64,000 nt of DNA from Streptomyces rhizosphaerihabitans (GTDB lineage Bacteria; Actinomycetota; Actinomycetes; Streptomycetales; Streptomycetaceae): assembly GCF_025399795.1 (NCBI RefSeq), contig NZ_JAODTZ010000038.1:1-64000 (forward strand), given 5' to 3'. Under the pieces are notes generated by a model. It had not been told where the DNA came from. It was given only the letters and a program-made list of their open reading frames with translations, and ran no database searches. Positions 62,392 to 64,000 of this stretch are shown here, piece by piece. The translations under genes were made by a program, and so were the position numbers. Within the stretch, counting starts at the first letter, position 1; each line of letters opens with the position of its first letter.

Positions 62392-64000
62392 AGGTCGCTT
62401 CCGCCTCGGGCGACTTGCGCTGGTGCGCTATCCGCAGGCGGGCGGTTCCTTGGAAGCTCCCGGGGCCGCGGACCGTCCAGCGGAGGTGCACGGTGACCCT
62501 GTGGTCGCCCCGCTGGGCCATATGGACCAGCTCGCCGGAGTCGTGGCCGTCGCTGCGCAGCCAGTGGTACATCACCGGGCCGCCGCGGCCGTCGGTGGTC
62601 ACGACGCCGACCAGATCGGCGGTCTGTCCGCAGTGCAACCGCCCGGCGGGCGCCCGGACTTCGACGGCCGTGACCGTCGGGGCGGGGGACGGGCGCAGCA
62701 GCAGCCAGAGGAGGACGGCCGCGGCGGTCAGGAAGGCGGTCGTGGCGATCCAGGCCCGCCGTCTTCGACGGTGGGGGCGGCTGTCAGACGGTACGGGTGC
62801 GGTGCGCCACTGGGCGCGGAGGACGTCCTGGGCCTCGACGGGGATGCCGGGGCCGAAGCGCAGGAGGATCTCGCCGTCGTCTTCCCCTGTCGGGGGTGGC
62901 GTCGTTGCCTCGGTGGGTGTCGCTGTCGGGGGTCCGGCGGGGGTGCGGTTGCGTTTGCCGAGGAGGGTGGCCTGGTCGTCCGAGGGTGCGGAGTGGGGCT
63001 GGCGCGGGGCGGAGCGGGTGCGGCTGGGCATGGTGAGCTGCCCGTCCGGCACGACGTGCCTGGGCCTGTCCAGTTCCAGGACCACGTCCCCGGGGCCCGT
63101 GCCCTCGGAACCCACGTCCCCGACACCCGCGCCCTCGGAATCTGCGGCTTCAAAACCGGCGGCTTCAAAACCGGCGGTCTCGGAACCAGCGGCCTCGGAA
63201 CCGGCGGCTTCGCAGTCCCCCTCCCGGGGGCCCACGCGCCGGGCGTCCGCCCCCGTCTCGTCCGCCGTCGGTGCCGTGGTGATCTCCGGGGTCGCCGCGG
63301 CCACCGCCGCGCGGAGTTCCGTACGCCGCAGGAAACCCGCCGGGAGCGCCGCGCGCCCGGCGACCAGTGCCGCTCGGGCCGCCGCGAGCCCCTCGGAACC
63401 GGCGATGGCGGAAGAGCGAGCGAACAGGGCTGCCGCGGGGGTGCCGGTGGCCACCCAGGCCTCGCCGAGGGTGCGGGACAGGCCGGCCCAGGCGGCGATG
63501 TCGGCCTCGCGGCGCCCGGAGTCCGGCGCGTCGCCCAGCACCGTGCCCAGCGCGGCCTCGGCGAGCAGGGCGACGCCGTCCGGGGCGAGGACGACGGTGT
63601 CCGCGTCCAGCGCCCCGTGGGCGAGGCCTGCCGCATGCAGGGCGAGCAGGCTCTGCGCGGTCTCGTTCAGGACACTGGCCGCGCTGCCCGCGTCGGGGCC
63701 CGTACCCCCGCGGACGAGCAGGTCCGTAACGGTGGGAGCCGGTGGCCGGGCGGTGATCAGCCACACCTCCCCGGCCTCCGCGACGAGGTCCACCGTGCCG
63801 AGCACCCCGGGCAGCCGCAGCTTCGCGACGGCGAGCACGGCCGCCGCGAGCCGCTCGCGCGCACCCTCCGGCGCGAGCAGGGCACGGTCGATGCGCAGCG
63901 CGCCGAGCACGGACTCGCCGGACCGGCCCGGGAGCAGCGCGTGCCAGGTGCCGTGGCGTGCGTCCCGCGTCCAGCCCGACAGGGGGCGCCCGGCGACCGT
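62372..64000 (-). CDS. Pseudokinase-like membrane protein, partial at the window edge
   Basis: The frame is open to the last base of the window, so the start is outside. The N-terminal part resembles the C-lobe of a Ser/Thr kinase (LLALHAAGLAHGALDADTVV), but the catalytic HRD Asp and the DFG motif are absent (HGALDADTVV, LAEAALG), so it is probably a pseudokinase. A Glu/Ala/Gly repeat linker (GSEAAGSETAGFEAAGFEAA) leads to one transmembrane helix (WIATTAFLTAAAVLLWLLL) and an outer beta domain of about 110 residues with two Cys, ending at 62372. It resembles kinase-like scaffold proteins of Streptomyces. The ligand and partners are unknown. Confidence 0.75.
   Translation of the reverse strand, partial: TVAGRPLSGWTRDARHGTWHALLPGRSGESVLGALRIDRALLAPEGARERLAAAVLAVAKLRLPGVLGTVDLVAEAGEVWLITARPPAPTVTDLLVRGGTGPDAGSAASVLNETAQSLLALHAAGLAHGALDADTVVLAPDGVALLAEAALGTVLGDAPDSGRREADIAAWAGLSRTLGEAWVATGTPAAALFARSSAIAGSEGLAAARAALVAGRAALPAGFLRRTELRAAVAAATPEITTAPTADETGADARRVGPREGDCEAAGSEAAGSETAGFEAAGFEAADSEGAGVGDVGSEGTGPGDVVLELDRPRHVVPDGQLTMPSRTRSAPRQPHSAPSDDQATLLGKRNRTPAGPPTATPTEATTPPPTGEDDGEILLRFGPGIPVEAQDVLRAQWRTAPVPSDSRPHRRRRRAWIATTAFLTAAAVLLWLLLRPSPAPTVTAVEVRAPAGRLHCGQTADLVGVVTTDGRGGPVMYHWLRSDGHDSGELVHMAQRGDHRVTVHLRWTVRGPGSFQGTARLRIAHQRKSPEAEATFSYACS

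Overview
The window looks like chromosomal DNA of a Streptomyces or close relative. GC content is very high, real genes carry G or C at most third codon positions, GTG starts are common, and the families present (DUF4232 lipoprotein, PMT, NB-ARC/XRE protein, DUF6188, FG-GAP secreted proteins) are typical of that group. The density of broken genes and insertion sequences suggests an accessory region such as a chromosome arm. No rRNA, tRNA or CRISPR array was seen.

Layout. 0.2-8.3 kb is a decay zone: a frameshifted NmrA-like gene, a rhamnosidase tail, a CoA-transferase head, an MFS tail, an IS630 remnant and an APH remnant, around an intact protein mannosyltransferase and a GNAT gene. 8.6-19 kb holds a Clp-N/HTH protein with an operator-covered leaderless promoter, a doubly frameshifted NB-ARC regulator, a hydrolase, a receptor-like Ser/Thr kinase fused to a periplasmic binding domain, and an ADP-ribosylglycohydrolase.

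20.0-29.8 kb is the most interesting segment. A 57-residue peptide with a Cys-rich C-terminus, an alkaline-phosphatase/acyltransferase fusion, a metallophosphoesterase and a large NDK-like protein lie on the minus strand. Divergent to them are a tiny 25-codon peptide gene, a Pol-beta-type nucleotidyltransferase (PF14907-like) and a three-gene ABC exporter. This has the outline of a peptide-modification cluster, possibly RiPP-like, using nucleotide or phosphate chemistry. An ISAs1-family element with a 10-bp target duplication sits in the tiny peptide gene and probably cuts the right-hand operon from its promoter.

29.9-40.9 kb holds an ltrA gene split by seven copies of an 8-bp repeat, a frameshifted DUF6188 gene, a 14-TM exporter, a hydrolase, an IS200/IS605 element with intact TnpA and TnpB, and a rifampin phosphotransferase gene preceded by a rifamycin-associated element. 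40.95-44.55 kb is a composite transposon: two same-orientation ISAs1-family copies (one internally deleted), a matching 9-bp duplication at the outer edges, and two coupled exported-protein genes as cargo.

44.9-64 kb holds PhzF, a TetR/serine-hydrolase divergent pair, an alpha/beta hydrolase, a Nudix hydrolase, an ABC exporter and several secreted proteins (FG-GAP, AMIN-like, S13 carboxypeptidase, PI-PLC-like), ending in a pseudokinase-like membrane protein that runs off the right edge. Several genes across the window (2810, 10163, 17598, 32008, 51232) share the arrangement TANNNT, six bases, start codon, which points to leaderless transcripts.
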